The position numbers and the translations under genes are program-made. This document shows, piece after piece, positions 1 to 8,681 of a DNA stretch of 64,000 nucleotides. How positions within the stretch are numbered: the first letter of the stretch is position 1; every line of letters starts with the position of its first letter. The notes below the pieces were generated by a model. That model saw only the letters and a program-made list of their open reading frames with translations. It was not told the origin of the DNA and did no database searches. The DNA comes from Clostridiales bacterium mt11 (GTDB lineage Bacteria > Bacillota > Clostridia > Tissierellales > Tepidimicrobiaceae), in contig LN874948.1 in the NCBI GenBank assembly GCA_001282665.1, forward strand, positions 250,816-314,815, read 5' to 3'.

Positions 1-218
1 CTATTTTATTTCACAAGATAACTTCTAAAATTTTAATATATGCTCCTAACAACTTTGATATGGTTAATTGTGAAAATCTAAAATCGTCGCCAATTAAATT
101 TTTCATCTTTTTTCAACCCTCTATATATTGCTTGTACTACAATAATACTAGTAAAGATATAACAATACATTATGTATAGCAAAACAAAATGTCGATTACT
201 ATTAAAACAAATTATACT

Positions 219-270
219 AGGGACGCATTAGGTAAATTCAAATTAATTTTTTAAATAACCTTACGTCCCT
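219..270. repeat. imperfect inverted repeat
   Basis: AGGGACG at the left and CGTCCCT at the right, with further matching inward, form an imperfect hairpin in otherwise gene-free DNA. It may be the end of a lost mobile element or a weak terminator. The first 310 bases otherwise hold only a 31-codon minus-strand ORF that I do not trust. Confidence 0.35.
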
Positions 271-313
271 ATGTCAATAGAGATGATTTGAATTCCTAAT
301 TTCAAAAATAATT

Positions 314-487
314 CTACTTATTTTTATTATTCTCTTCGTCTTCTTTACTCCAGTCCTTGAGTTTTTTGTTCTTTTTCATTTCCTCATTATCAACTATACC
401 ATGTTCAGCAGCTATTTCATAATTCATTTGGTTGAAAAAATTTTTATCAATTTTCCTTTTTCTATTTTTATCCTTTATTTTTATCAC
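314..487 (-). CDS. small basic/acidic protein, possibly spore-related
   Basis: This is a 57-codon minus-strand ORF beginning with a GTG that lies inside GAGGTGAT. That string looks like a ribosome site for a start codon further down, but the codon at the right spacing is ATA, so the true start is unclear. The middle (NQMNYEIAAEHGI, about residues 19-31) resembles the opening helix of alpha/beta small acid-soluble spore proteins, which usually read K-Y-E-I-A-x-E-x-G. The tail is all Lys, Asp and Glu. The conserved second SASP helix is missing, so this is at most a divergent relative. Confidence 0.45.
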   Translation of the reverse strand: MIKIKDKNRKRKIDKNFFNQMNYEIAAEHGIVDNEEMKKNKKLKDWSKEDEENNKNK

Positions 488-628
488 CTCGTATGTATTT
501 TTTCCTTAATATATTGCTACATACAAGACAATTTTAGGAATTTTGTTTTAATAATTAAATATCTTTATGATAATTTTACGGCAATTATCCATTAAATAAA
601 CAACAGCACTTGTAAATATTATTTATTA

Positions 629-1099
629 TTACTTTTCTTTTTTTACTTTATATATTGAATTTATAACTATAGCAATAATAGGACCTGCCATTACCCCTAT
701 AGGTCCTAGCATTAAAGAGCCTAACACCGTTGCAGTAAAAGTATAAAGGGGTCTTAAACCAATCTGGTCTCCCGTAATTTTAGGTTCTATTATTTGCCTG
801 ATAATAGTCAAAATAATATAAAGTATTGCTAATTTAGTTCCCATATCTATATTTCCAGATATGAAATTAATTAAAGACCAAGGTATCATAACAAGCCCAC
901 TACCAAGTACAGGAATGATATCAAGTATTGCTATTCCCAATGCAATAAGCATAGGTACAGGTGCTCCTATAATATACAATCCAATGCTAAAAGAAATAAA
1001 AGTTATTGTCATTAATATTAACTGGGACTTAATATAACCTATGATACCCTTTCCTGTATCATCAATTATCTCCATGATAAAATCGGTAAAATTTTTCAT
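629..1099 (-). CDS. AI-2E/YtvI-family membrane protein, short C-terminal form
   Basis: The 156 residues match the C-terminal half of AI-2E-type permeases (sporulation protein YtvI and relatives). They begin at the conserved YIKSQL segment, followed by membrane spans and the PVLGSG and EPKITGDQIGLRP motifs. Family members are normally about 350 residues, so the first half is absent. A plausible ribosome site (AGGAAAGGG) precedes the ATG, so the short form may be translated. Whether it works or is a remnant cannot be decided here. Confidence 0.7.
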   Translation of the reverse strand: MKNFTDFIMEIIDDTGKGIIGYIKSQLILMTITFISFSIGLYIIGAPVPMLIALGIAILDIIPVLGSGLVMIPWSLINFISGNIDMGTKLAILYIILTIIRQIIEPKITGDQIGLRPLYTFTATVLGSLMLGPIGVMAGPIIAIVINSIYKVKKEK

Positions 1100-1177
1100 T
1101 ACAAATCCCTTTCCTCAGAATAATATATAATATTAATTACCCATGTATAAGTTTCCAACCAACAAATAATATACCTT

Positions 1178-2191
1178 TTAAATCCAAGTATAGTTCAGTA
1201 TCAAATATACAAAATACATTCCCACTAAAAAAAGACCTTCTCCTTTTGAAATTACATTATCTTTGTTTTTAGCAAAAATATGAAAAGCTACTAGAACGAT
1301 TAGCATAGTTGGTATTTGTAGTTTATAAAAATCAGTTGGCACAAGTAAACCACCTTTTGTTACTGCTGCCGCACTACCTGTAACAAACAATACATTGAGT
1401 ATATCTGCACCAATAATATTTCCAACTGCCAATTCTCCATGACCTTTTTTTACAGCTGTAATAGCCGTTACCAATTCAGGTAAACTCGTTCCAAATGCAA
1501 CCAATGTAGCTGCAATAACGCTTTGTGGTATACCAGCACGGATGGCTACAATTTCTACACTAGGAATAAGTATTTTAGATGAAGCAATGACTAAAAATAT
1601 ACCTAGTGCCATTTTAATAAATTGTAAAAATAGAGGACTTCTTTCTTCTTGTAAATTAGATGTTTCCCCTCCATTAGATTTTTTTCCCCACTGAATAGTT
1701 ATAATAATATAAAGTATTAATAATCCTATAAATATAAAACCCATAGGCTGAGTGATTCTTCCTTCTACTCCTTTTGAAAAGATAGGCAAACTTACGATGG
1801 CTAATAGTAACCCAGACATCAATTGCAATCGTCCTTGACGGGAAATAACGTTTTTATCAATTGGCAATCTCCCTACTAAAGCTGCAAGTCCAATTATTAA
1901 CCCTGTATCCGCTATAATTGAACCAATAGCATTTCCTAAAGCTAAATCGGGATTTCCATTTATTGCAGCAATTACCGATACAGTTACTTCAGGTAGTGTA
2001 GTTCCTAAACTTACAATTGTTGCACCAATTATCATCTTTGGAACACCCCAGCGAATCGATAAGCTAACTGCTTGGTCTACTAAAATATCCGCTCCTTTAC
2101 TTAGGACATATAAACTAATTGCCACAATAAAAAATAAAATAAATGTTGAAAATTGATTTAGTGTAGAATAAACTAGTTCTTCCATTATCAT
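1178..2191 (-). CDS. Na+/Ca2+ exchanger-family cation antiporter (CaCA, YrbG type)
   Basis: An integral membrane antiporter of 337 residues made of two homologous halves. Each half carries the alpha-repeat signature: GTTLPEVTVS near residue 63 and GTSLPELVTA near 235, whose acidic residues bind the cation. About ten membrane spans fill the rest. Ribosome site GAAAGGAAG sits just upstream; the second ATG (2185) has the better spacing. It lies behind a yybP-ykoY manganese riboswitch with a terminator, so the likely job is Mn2+ or Ca2+ export rather than general ion balance. The substrate is inferred from that control, not from the protein. Confidence 0.88.
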   Translation of the reverse strand: MIMEELVYSTLNQFSTFILFFIVAISLYVLSKGADILVDQAVSLSIRWGVPKMIIGATIVSLGTTLPEVTVSVIAAINGNPDLALGNAIGSIIADTGLIIGLAALVGRLPIDKNVISRQGRLQLMSGLLLAIVSLPIFSKGVEGRITQPMGFIFIGLLILYIIITIQWGKKSNGGETSNLQEERSPLFLQFIKMALGIFLVIASSKILIPSVEIVAIRAGIPQSVIAATLVAFGTSLPELVTAITAVKKGHGELAVGNIIGADILNVLFVTGSAAAVTKGGLLVPTDFYKLQIPTMLIVLVAFHIFAKNKDNVISKGEGLFLVGMYFVYLILNYTWI

Positions 2192-2223
2192 CTTCCTTTC
2201 ATATATCTTTGGATGAATATATA

Positions 2224-2263
2224 AAAAAAACCCTATGGCTTATTTATAAAAACAAACCATAGA
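2224..2263 (-). terminator. riboswitch-linked intrinsic terminator
   Basis: On the minus strand CTATGG and CCATAG pair across an A/T-rich loop and are followed by a run of eight T. It sits between the aptamer and the antiporter start, as expected of a transcription-attenuation switch. Confidence 0.8.
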
Positions 2264-2352
2264 GTCTCACTAAGCTAATTAGCCACCAAAGCCAGGATAT
2301 TCTCCGTCATGACGACTTTGATTCCATTAAGGAAAGTTACTCCCTCTAATAA
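2262..2352 (-). promoter_or_regulatory. yybP-ykoY manganese riboswitch
   Basis: Read on the minus strand, the leader has the conserved blocks of this class in order: GAGGGAGTA, then CAAAGTCGTCA, then GGCTTTGGTGGC and GTGAGACTCTATGG. This class is known to bind Mn2+ and to turn on exporters. Here it controls the CaCA antiporter through the adjoining terminator. Confidence 0.85.
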
Positions 2353-2356
2353 GCAA

Positions 2357-2386
2357 ATTATATAGGCTTTCATAGTATTTTGTCAA
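2357..2386 (-). promoter_or_regulatory. sigma-A promoter of the riboswitch-antiporter unit
   Basis: On the minus strand TTGACA and TATAAT are separated by 18 bases, and transcription would begin right before the aptamer. Confidence 0.75.
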
Positions 2387-2473
2387 GGTATAAAAATCTA
2401 AGAATTATAAATATATTTTATCCCATTTCTATTAAATTTATAATTCTGTAGTCATATCTCCTATGCTACTCTA

Positions 2474-2635
2474 CTACCTTTTGTTTTTTTGAATAATATT
2501 AATCCCTAAAGCTATGAGTATAAATGGAATGAGTACTTTAGCAAGTAAACCGAAGGTAACGGCAACACCTGTAATTGCCAAAATAACTATTACAAAAACA
2601 AAAACTATAAGTGTAATTAAGCATCCAAGTATCAT
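2474..2635 (-). CDS. small hydrophobic membrane protein
   Basis: A 53-residue ORF with a strong ribosome site (AAGGAG, 6 bases before ATG). It is almost wholly hydrophobic with two likely membrane spans (about residues 5-22 and 24-46) and a short basic tail (QKNKR). No family recognised. It stands alone between the riboswitch unit and a lipoprotein gene, both on the same strand. Confidence 0.6.
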   Translation of the reverse strand: MILGCLITLIVFVFVIVILAITGVAVTFGLLAKVLIPFILIALGINIIQKNKR

Positions 2636-2687
2636 ATCAATCTCCTTTATATTTTTATTATTTACCCTTTAATATTACTCAAGGCAT

Positions 2688-3299
2688 TTACTTTATCATA
2701 TCTGTATCCAGTATCAAATAGTTTGCCCTGTGAATATATAAGCTCTTTCCATCAATATTAAGTCTTGTCATCTTTGGCAGGTTGTCAGGAACTGTTACAT
2801 AGACATCCTTTCCTTGATAAACACCTATAGGAATTCCCATTTGACTCGATATGATTATAGTCTTTCTTTTACCAATTTTATTTTTTATGTCATTTATAAA
2901 TCTGTCTATAGGAACAAACCCACCACCACTGTCTACGGTTATATCCTCAGGTACTTCGAAATCCTCTACCATATCTAATCCATCTTCTGCAAATATAACG
3001 GTATTACCTACTTGAAACATCTGATTACCATTCACCGTTATTTCCAATACTCCTGATTGGAATCCAGATGACGATTCATCAATGTTGGCATTGTTCTCCA
3101 AAAGTCCTACTGTTACTTTAGTTCCATCTAATGTTAATGTTTTATTAGCATAATGGTCATATGCTGATATTTCAAAGCGCTGCCCAATTAGCTCGCCCTT
3201 TTTAGTTGCTATCTTATCCCTAATCACGGCACAGCCTGTTAGGCTAATACTCATTATGACCATTATAGCAATGAATACGTGTTTGTTTTGTCTTTTCAT
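2688..3299 (-). CDS. lipoprotein, DUF5052-like
   Basis: A 203-residue protein with a lipoprotein signal: basic start, hydrophobic core and lipobox LTGC with Cys at residue 23, so it should be anchored on the outer face of the membrane. The mature part is rich in beta-strand and ends with a conserved-looking stretch (SQMGIPIGVYQGKDVYVTVP, then MTRLNIDGKSLYIHRANY). I recall this ending from DUF5052 proteins, but that is from memory. Function unknown; monocistronic. Confidence 0.65.
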   Translation of the reverse strand: MKRQNKHVFIAIMVIMSISLTGCAVIRDKIATKKGELIGQRFEISAYDHYANKTLTLDGTKVTVGLLENNANIDESSSGFQSGVLEITVNGNQMFQVGNTVIFAEDGLDMVEDFEVPEDITVDSGGGFVPIDRFINDIKNKIGKRKTIIISSQMGIPIGVYQGKDVYVTVPDNLPKMTRLNIDGKSLYIHRANYLILDTDMIK

Positions 3300-3378
3300 C
3301 TCTGTCTCCTTTTATAAAGTATTTACCTATTTAATTCTACAAATTTTCTCTTTTTCCTTCTTTTTTATTGCATTATTT

Positions 3379-3402
3379 AGGGATGGTTATATAACCATCC
3401 CT
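3379..3402. repeat. perfect 24-bp palindrome downstream of the dehydratase-like gene
   Basis: AGGGATGGTTAT is followed directly by its reverse complement. It lies 17 bases past the stop of the 3419-4561 gene. Neither strand has a T-run after it, so it may be an mRNA 3' end stabiliser or a two-fold protein site rather than a classical terminator. Confidence 0.5.
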
Positions 3403-3418
3403 ATAGTATAATCTTCAA

Positions 3419-4561
3419 TTATAACATCTCTAAAAATGCAGCTATTCTAGTCTTTAATTGTCCCTTATCCGTTTCTGAGTAGTCCGTTTCTATACTCATA
3501 TATGGTATTTTTTTATCCTTATTTACAAAATCTTTAATCTTGCGAGTTTCTACATTGTAGGTATGACAAGCTTGCAAAATAACATCTATAACTGCGTCAA
3601 CTTTATATTCATCTATTAACTCTGATAACAATTCAATTCTATTATCATTTGGTGCCATTACCGAGCAGCCAACGTTCAAATATTTTTCAGCTAATGCATC
3701 AATTGGATCCTTAGTTTCATCTACTAAACGTATCTTCTCCTTTATGCCGCTACAGTTCTCGTAGCAAACTACTGTTGCACCATTTTCCTCTATAATTGGA
3801 ATTATCTTATCGGCAACTCCTCCTAATGGACATCCAGTTATTAATATTCGTGGAGAATTTTCATTGGATTTTATATCTTTGGCTTCTGTTTTTAATCCTT
3901 CTACTAAATCTCTTACCTTCTTATTTTGTTCATCTTTATCAAAGGTAAAAGAAGCACCATGTAAAACCGTATGAACTTCCATTCCAGTTATAGGTGGAGG
4001 AGTCATTTTACATAAAGAATATAACTCCTTTAAAACCTTTCTCTCCTCATTACATTTCTTAATGGCTTCTCTTAAATCATCTTCCGTTATCTCCACATTA
4101 AACTCTTTTTCCAATCTTTCCTTCAATAAAACAATTTCCCTTTTCCAAATTGAAAGTGCATATTCCCTATCTATAGCTTGGGGAAGCTGCATTACGTGCA
4201 TTGATTTTAGCTTACCTAAATATTCATACATCTTCTTCTTCCCATCACAAGTAGTTTCTCCTACAATTATATCTGAAAAGTATGTGAAAGGACATTTTTC
4301 AGTTAAAGCGAATCCATAGCTAGACTTTATTAGTGGGCATAAATTTTTTGGTAAATCCTTTTCTGCATCTGGTATTGTTTCGTCACTCATACCGCATAAT
4401 GAAATAGGATAAGCCCCTGCAGCATATATAACTTCAACAGGAGTGAAAGTACAGAATGTCCCTACTATATGTTTTCCTGAATCCTTATACTCCTTTACTT
4501 TCAAAAAAGAATTTCTCCTTGCGTCACTAAATTCATCGAATATCTTTGGTAAATCATTCAC
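3419..4561 (-). CDS. 2-hydroxyacyl-CoA dehydratase-like / double-cubane cluster reductase (YjiM type)
   Basis: A 380-residue member of the HgdB/YjiM family (2-hydroxyglutaryl-CoA dehydratase D-subunit fold). Cysteines that could hold the [4Fe-4S] or double-cubane cluster are visible in GTFCTFTP, SLCGM, NLCPLIK, GETTCDG, GCPLGG and QACHTYN. The length and single-subunit form fit the double-cubane-cluster reductases more than the two-subunit dehydratases. Such proteins need an ATP-driven activator (HgdC/YjiL type), normally next door; none lies in this window. Electron-accepting substrate unknown. Confidence 0.8.
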   Translation of the reverse strand: MNDLPKIFDEFSDARRNSFLKVKEYKDSGKHIVGTFCTFTPVEVIYAAGAYPISLCGMSDETIPDAEKDLPKNLCPLIKSSYGFALTEKCPFTYFSDIIVGETTCDGKKKMYEYLGKLKSMHVMQLPQAIDREYALSIWKREIVLLKERLEKEFNVEITEDDLREAIKKCNEERKVLKELYSLCKMTPPPITGMEVHTVLHGASFTFDKDEQNKKVRDLVEGLKTEAKDIKSNENSPRILITGCPLGGVADKIIPIIEENGATVVCYENCSGIKEKIRLVDETKDPIDALAEKYLNVGCSVMAPNDNRIELLSELIDEYKVDAVIDVILQACHTYNVETRKIKDFVNKDKKIPYMSIETDYSETDKGQLKTRIAAFLEML

Positions 4562-4827
4562 AATTATTTCCCCTTTCCTATGCTAAAATATATTTATGTT
4601 GTTCTGAATTTATTTATGTCAAACTTTCCTATTATATTATAGCATTGAAAACCTTGGTGGAGTCCTAATTGCCCTATGATTATATTTTATGATATACCCT
4701 TCATTTATTAATATTATCTATATTCCTACACTACTTTATTTTTAATTCAAACCTATAACTTATACATTATGTTTATTAATCTCGAATATACTTTAATAAT
4801 ACATACTTATGGATTGGAGATGCTATT

Positions 4828-5280
4828 ATGGCTAATAGGATAATGCTACTTTTTTTAATTGGAATTTCAGCTTTTGGAAAAAACAAACCCTTGTTAATTG
4901 GCGGTGTAGTCGTCTTTATATTATCTTTTTTAAATAAGGCTTACATCGCTAAATTAGATAAAAATATATTTTTAAATGGTGGATTGACTTTACTTATGAT
5001 ATGGATGCTCATGCCACTTATTGAAGCTGGTAATAGAGCCTTTATTGATGTAAAAAATTATTTAAATTTAGATGGACTAATAGCTGTATTAAGTGGTTTT
5101 TTTGTAGTAACCGTAGCATCTAAGGGACTTGATCTATTAAATAGCAATCCCTCTGTCTTAACTGGCGTATTGATTGGCTCTGTTATTGGGGTTACCTTTT
5201 TTGGAGGAATACCTGTAGGAATGCTGACAGGATCTGGTATTGCTTATTTGATAATAAAATTATTTAAGGGCCTTTTATAG
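4828..5280 (+). CDS. DUF441 family membrane protein
   Basis: A 150-residue protein with four likely membrane spans and the DUF441 pattern, including the Gly-rich end (GVLIGSVIGVTFFGGIPVG, LTGSGIAYL). TTGGAGATG precedes the ATG. It is a single-gene unit ended by the terminator at 5267-5292. The family is widespread in Firmicutes and of unknown function. Confidence 0.82.
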   Translation: MANRIMLLFLIGISAFGKNKPLLIGGVVVFILSFLNKAYIAKLDKNIFLNGGLTLLMIWMLMPLIEAGNRAFIDVKNYLNLDGLIAVLSGFFVVTVASKGLDLLNSNPSVLTGVLIGSVIGVTFFGGIPVGMLTGSGIAYLIIKLFKGLL

Positions 5281-5292
5281 GCCCTCTTTTTA
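5267..5292. terminator. bidirectional intrinsic terminator
   Basis: AGGGCC and GGCCCT pair around a TTTTATA loop, followed by CTTTTTAT on the plus strand. It overlaps the ends of both convergent genes. Confidence 0.8.
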
Positions 5293-6459
5293 TAATGCTC
5301 TTCTGTATATAGCTAATACATCTTCACAATAAAGGGGTTTAAAATTACCTACTACTCCATCCTTATGTTCAATAGCTGCCTTTGCCATATTTTCTAAGTT
5401 TTCTTCTCCTATTCCCACTTCTCTTAATGTCATTGGTATTCCTAGTGAGATAAAGAATTCTTTTGTTTTATCTATAGATTCCTTTGCTATAGTATACTTA
5501 TCCTTATCTGAATCGATGCCCCATACATTAACTCCATATTCTACAAATTTATCTAGTCTTGTGTCATCTAAAACATATTCCATCCAAGGAGGTGTTAGTA
5601 TGGCTAATCCTATTCCATGAGTTATATCATAGTAAGCGGATAATTCATGTTCCATGGCATGTACACTCCATATAGTTTCCTTTCCATAAGATAAAAGTCC
5701 ATTAATAGCAAGACTTGATGCCCACATTATATTAGCCCTAGCTTCATAGTTTTCTGGCTCATCTATGGCTATTTTACCATAATAAATACAGGTCTTTAAT
5801 ACAGCTTCTGCTAATCTATTTTGTAAATAAGCTCCATCTTCAAGGGTGAAATAGTTTTCAAAAGTATGACTCATTATATCGGCCACACCTGCGGCTGTTT
5901 GATTTTTAGGTACTGTAAATGTATAAGTTGGATCTAATATGGAAAATTTAGGTGCCATAGATGGATGACTAACCCCTAATTTTTGCTTGGTTTCTAAATT
6001 GGTTATTACTGCTCCTGCATCCATCTCTGAACCTGTAGCTGCTAAAGTAAGTACTGCTCCAATAGGAAGGGATTTCTCGATTTTAGATTTCCTAATTACC
6101 AAATCCCATGGATCCCCTTCATAGTAGAATCCAGCTGCCATAACCTTAGAACAATCTATTGTGCTTCCACCGCCTACTGGTAATATGAAGTCTATATCAT
6201 TTTCTCTACAGATTTTAATTCCCTCTCTTATACTGTCTATCCTTGGGTTTGGATCTATACCTCCTAATTCCCAGAATGGTATATCATTATCCTTTAAAAT
6301 CTCAATGACTCTATTATAGATGCCGTTTTTCTTTATACTACCGCCGCCATATGTTAATAGCACTTTTGAACCATAGTTTTTAATTTGATTTCCTAAAACC
6401 TCAATCTGTCCTTTGCCAAAAAATATCTTAGTTGGTATAGAATAATTAAAATTTAACAA
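5290..6459 (-). CDS. iron-containing alcohol dehydrogenase (butanol dehydrogenase/YqhD type)
   Basis: A 389-residue group III alcohol dehydrogenase. The nucleotide-binding region is at the N-terminus (YGGGSIKKNG near residue 39, GGGSTIDCSKV near 97). Metal ligands are in DIMSHTFENYF (near 194) and in VHAMEHELSAYYDITHGIGLA (near 265-285). It should interconvert aldehydes and alcohols with NAD(P)H in the cytoplasm, as in butanol dehydrogenase BdhA and YqhD. Single-gene unit, convergent with the DUF441 gene. Confidence 0.9.
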   Translation of the reverse strand: MLNFNYSIPTKIFFGKGQIEVLGNQIKNYGSKVLLTYGGGSIKKNGIYNRVIEILKDNDIPFWELGGIDPNPRIDSIREGIKICRENDIDFILPVGGGSTIDCSKVMAAGFYYEGDPWDLVIRKSKIEKSLPIGAVLTLAATGSEMDAGAVITNLETKQKLGVSHPSMAPKFSILDPTYTFTVPKNQTAAGVADIMSHTFENYFTLEDGAYLQNRLAEAVLKTCIYYGKIAIDEPENYEARANIMWASSLAINGLLSYGKETIWSVHAMEHELSAYYDITHGIGLAILTPPWMEYVLDDTRLDKFVEYGVNVWGIDSDKDKYTIAKESIDKTKEFFISLGIPMTLREVGIGEENLENMAKAAIEHKDGVVGNFKPLYCEDVLAIYRRAL

Positions 6460-6666
6460 GTCATCATCTCCTCCAATATTTACTTATATATATCTATATT
6501 ATACATTAATTAATTCATACTGAAAATGCTCAATTATCTTTTATTGAATTTTATAAGATTATTCAAAACAATTATCAACATTATATTACGTATTTCTTAT
6601 ATTTGTAGAAGATTCATGAAATTTATGATACTATATTTTTAAATAGAATAATAGGGAAGTGACCTT

Positions 6667-8640
6667 ATGAGACGAAGATACATAAATAAACAAAAATTAA
6701 TATTTCCATTGATTATTATTTTAATTTTAACTCTAATTCCTAAAAATTCTTTCACTGAAAAGGAAACATACGACATCGTAATAAAGAATGGCACTATTTT
6801 TAATCCTTCTACTGATCATGAGTTATCTGGTTATAATTTGGGGATTAAAGATGAGAAGATAATTAGAATTACTAAAGATAATATTTCAGGAGATAAAGAA
6901 ATAGATGCTACAGGTCTAATAGTTTCCCCTGGATTTATAGACCTTATATCCTATGATCCAAACTCCGTAGGTATTAAACTAAAAGTGTTAGATGGAGTAA
7001 CCAGTAACTTAGCCATGCATGGTGGTACTGAAGATGCAAAGACTTGGTATGATACTTGGGAAAAAAATGGAGTATTAACCAACTTTGGTGCTTCTTCATT
7101 TATTACAAGACAACGTTGGCCTATTGTTGGTTATGGTGTAGATGCTGAAATGACCAATAAAAAAGATATAGACAAACTAGTAAAATCCGTCCGAAAAAAT
7201 ATAGAAGCTGGTGCCTTAGGTATTTCATTTAGCTTTGAATATGTACCTGGTGTCAAAAACGAAGTAATTCCTTTACTTAATTTGGCTAAAGAATATAATA
7301 TACCTACTTTTTATCATCTAAGGTATTCCGATGGAGAAAAGGGTCTTGAGGGTATTCAAGAAGTAATAGATTATGGCAAAAAAACTGGTGCTATAATCCA
7401 CATAATGCATATTAACAGTACTGGCGGCACTTTTCATATGGAAGAAGCTCTTCAAATGATAAAGGATGCTCAAGAAAATGGTTTGGATATTACTGCCTGC
7501 GTATATCCTTATGACTATTGGGCTACTTATATTGACTCTGCTAGATTTAGACCTGGATGGCAGGACAGATTTAAAATTACTTATGAAGATTTACAAATAG
7601 GTGGAACGGATATTAGAATCACCAAAGATACCTTTGATAAATATAGAAGACAGCATCTATTAGTAGCTGCTCACGGTTCCATGCCTGAAGAAGAATTGAT
7701 TATGGCATTAAAAGAGTCAGATATTATGATAGGCAGTGACACTATAATTGAACCTTCTGGAAATAATCATCCTCGCGGTGCAGGAACCTATAGTAGAATA
7801 TTTGGTAAATATGTTAGAGAAGAAAAAATTTTATCTACTATGGAGGCTATTAAAAAGGTAAGCTATTTACCTGCTAAGAGAATGGAGTCTTCTGCTCCAG
7901 CCATGAAATATAAGGGGAGAATTGAAGTAGGTAGCGATGCGGACATTACCATATTTAATCCAGAAACTATAATTGATAAGAGTACTGTTAAGGATACAGC
8001 TGCTCCTTCTGTAGGAATAGAATACGTTATCATCAATGGAGTTATAGTTAAGGACAAAGATGGTATTGTCAATGGAGTAAGTCCCGGCAAACCTATTAAA
8101 TCGTATTTTGTCGATAAGATTCCAGAAAATGAACCTATTAAGTATAGTTTAAAATTGGATAGAAAAGATGAAAAGTCTTTAAGCTCCGTATATGAAATAG
8201 ATGGACAAACTTATCTTTCTGTAGAAGAATTATTTAAGTATTTAAACATACCTATAGAATACAATAGAGATGGCAATATTAATATAGGCAATATTTTAAA
8301 TCTTGAAATAGGTGAAAAAAAAGCTAAATTTGGTGATGATGAAATGGTACTAGACTATGAACCTATTATTTATAAATCTGGAGTCTATATGGATTCCAAC
8401 GATTTTAAAAAAATTCTAAAAAGCAACTATAATGTAGAATTATCTAAGGACAAAATTATATTGGAATATGTTGGAACCAATGGAGATGTAAAACAGGCTT
8501 TTGCCTACAATACCGGTGATAATAAGCTTAAGTCCAATGGCAATAAAAAAATATATGTAGGTGCCTATGGATTTTCAATTATCGTTATAGGGTTGGTTTT
8601 AGTCTTATTTAAGAAAGACAATAAGCAAAAAAATATTTAA
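6667..8640 (+). CDS. membrane-anchored N-acyl-D-glutamate deacylase-like amidohydrolase
   Basis: A 657-residue exported protein: signal segment (residues 8-30), amidohydrolase domain of the D-aminoacylase type (about 35-470), a copper-amine-oxidase-N-like stalk domain (about 485-605) and a C-terminal membrane anchor (about 628-648) with a basic tail. Where most amidohydrolases have the metal pair H-x-H after GFID, this one reads GFIDLISYDPN, so both histidines are absent. Later ligands such as the IHIMHIN histidines and the GSDT aspartate remain. It probably trims N-acyl-D-amino acids outside the cell, if active. Confidence 0.75.
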   Translation: MRRRYINKQKLIFPLIIILILTLIPKNSFTEKETYDIVIKNGTIFNPSTDHELSGYNLGIKDEKIIRITKDNISGDKEIDATGLIVSPGFIDLISYDPNSVGIKLKVLDGVTSNLAMHGGTEDAKTWYDTWEKNGVLTNFGASSFITRQRWPIVGYGVDAEMTNKKDIDKLVKSVRKNIEAGALGISFSFEYVPGVKNEVIPLLNLAKEYNIPTFYHLRYSDGEKGLEGIQEVIDYGKKTGAIIHIMHINSTGGTFHMEEALQMIKDAQENGLDITACVYPYDYWATYIDSARFRPGWQDRFKITYEDLQIGGTDIRITKDTFDKYRRQHLLVAAHGSMPEEELIMALKESDIMIGSDTIIEPSGNNHPRGAGTYSRIFGKYVREEKILSTMEAIKKVSYLPAKRMESSAPAMKYKGRIEVGSDADITIFNPETIIDKSTVKDTAAPSVGIEYVIINGVIVKDKDGIVNGVSPGKPIKSYFVDKIPENEPIKYSLKLDRKDEKSLSSVYEIDGQTYLSVEELFKYLNIPIEYNRDGNINIGNILNLEIGEKKAKFGDDEMVLDYEPIIYKSGVYMDSNDFKKILKSNYNVELSKDKIILEYVGTNGDVKQAFAYNTGDNKLKSNGNKKIYVGAYGFSIIVIGLVLVLFKKDNKQKNI

Positions 8641-8652
8641 AGTACATACTAA

Positions 8653-8681
8653 AGCCGAAGGAGCATATTAGTCCTTCGGCT
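8653..8681. terminator. hairpin between convergent genes
   Basis: AGCCGAAGGA pairs perfectly with TCCTTCGGCT across a 9-base loop. The T-tracts on either side are short, so it is a modest bidirectional terminator for the amidohydrolase and the TIM-barrel gene. Confidence 0.65.

Noticed and set aside
11..106. Minus-strand 31-codon ORF with GAGGG upstream
   Set aside because: Too short, spacing to the ribosome site too long, no recognisable sequence.
401..595. Plus-strand 64-codon ORF
   Set aside because: It lies antisense to the better-supported 314-487 gene, has no ribosome site and a composition typical of shadow frames.
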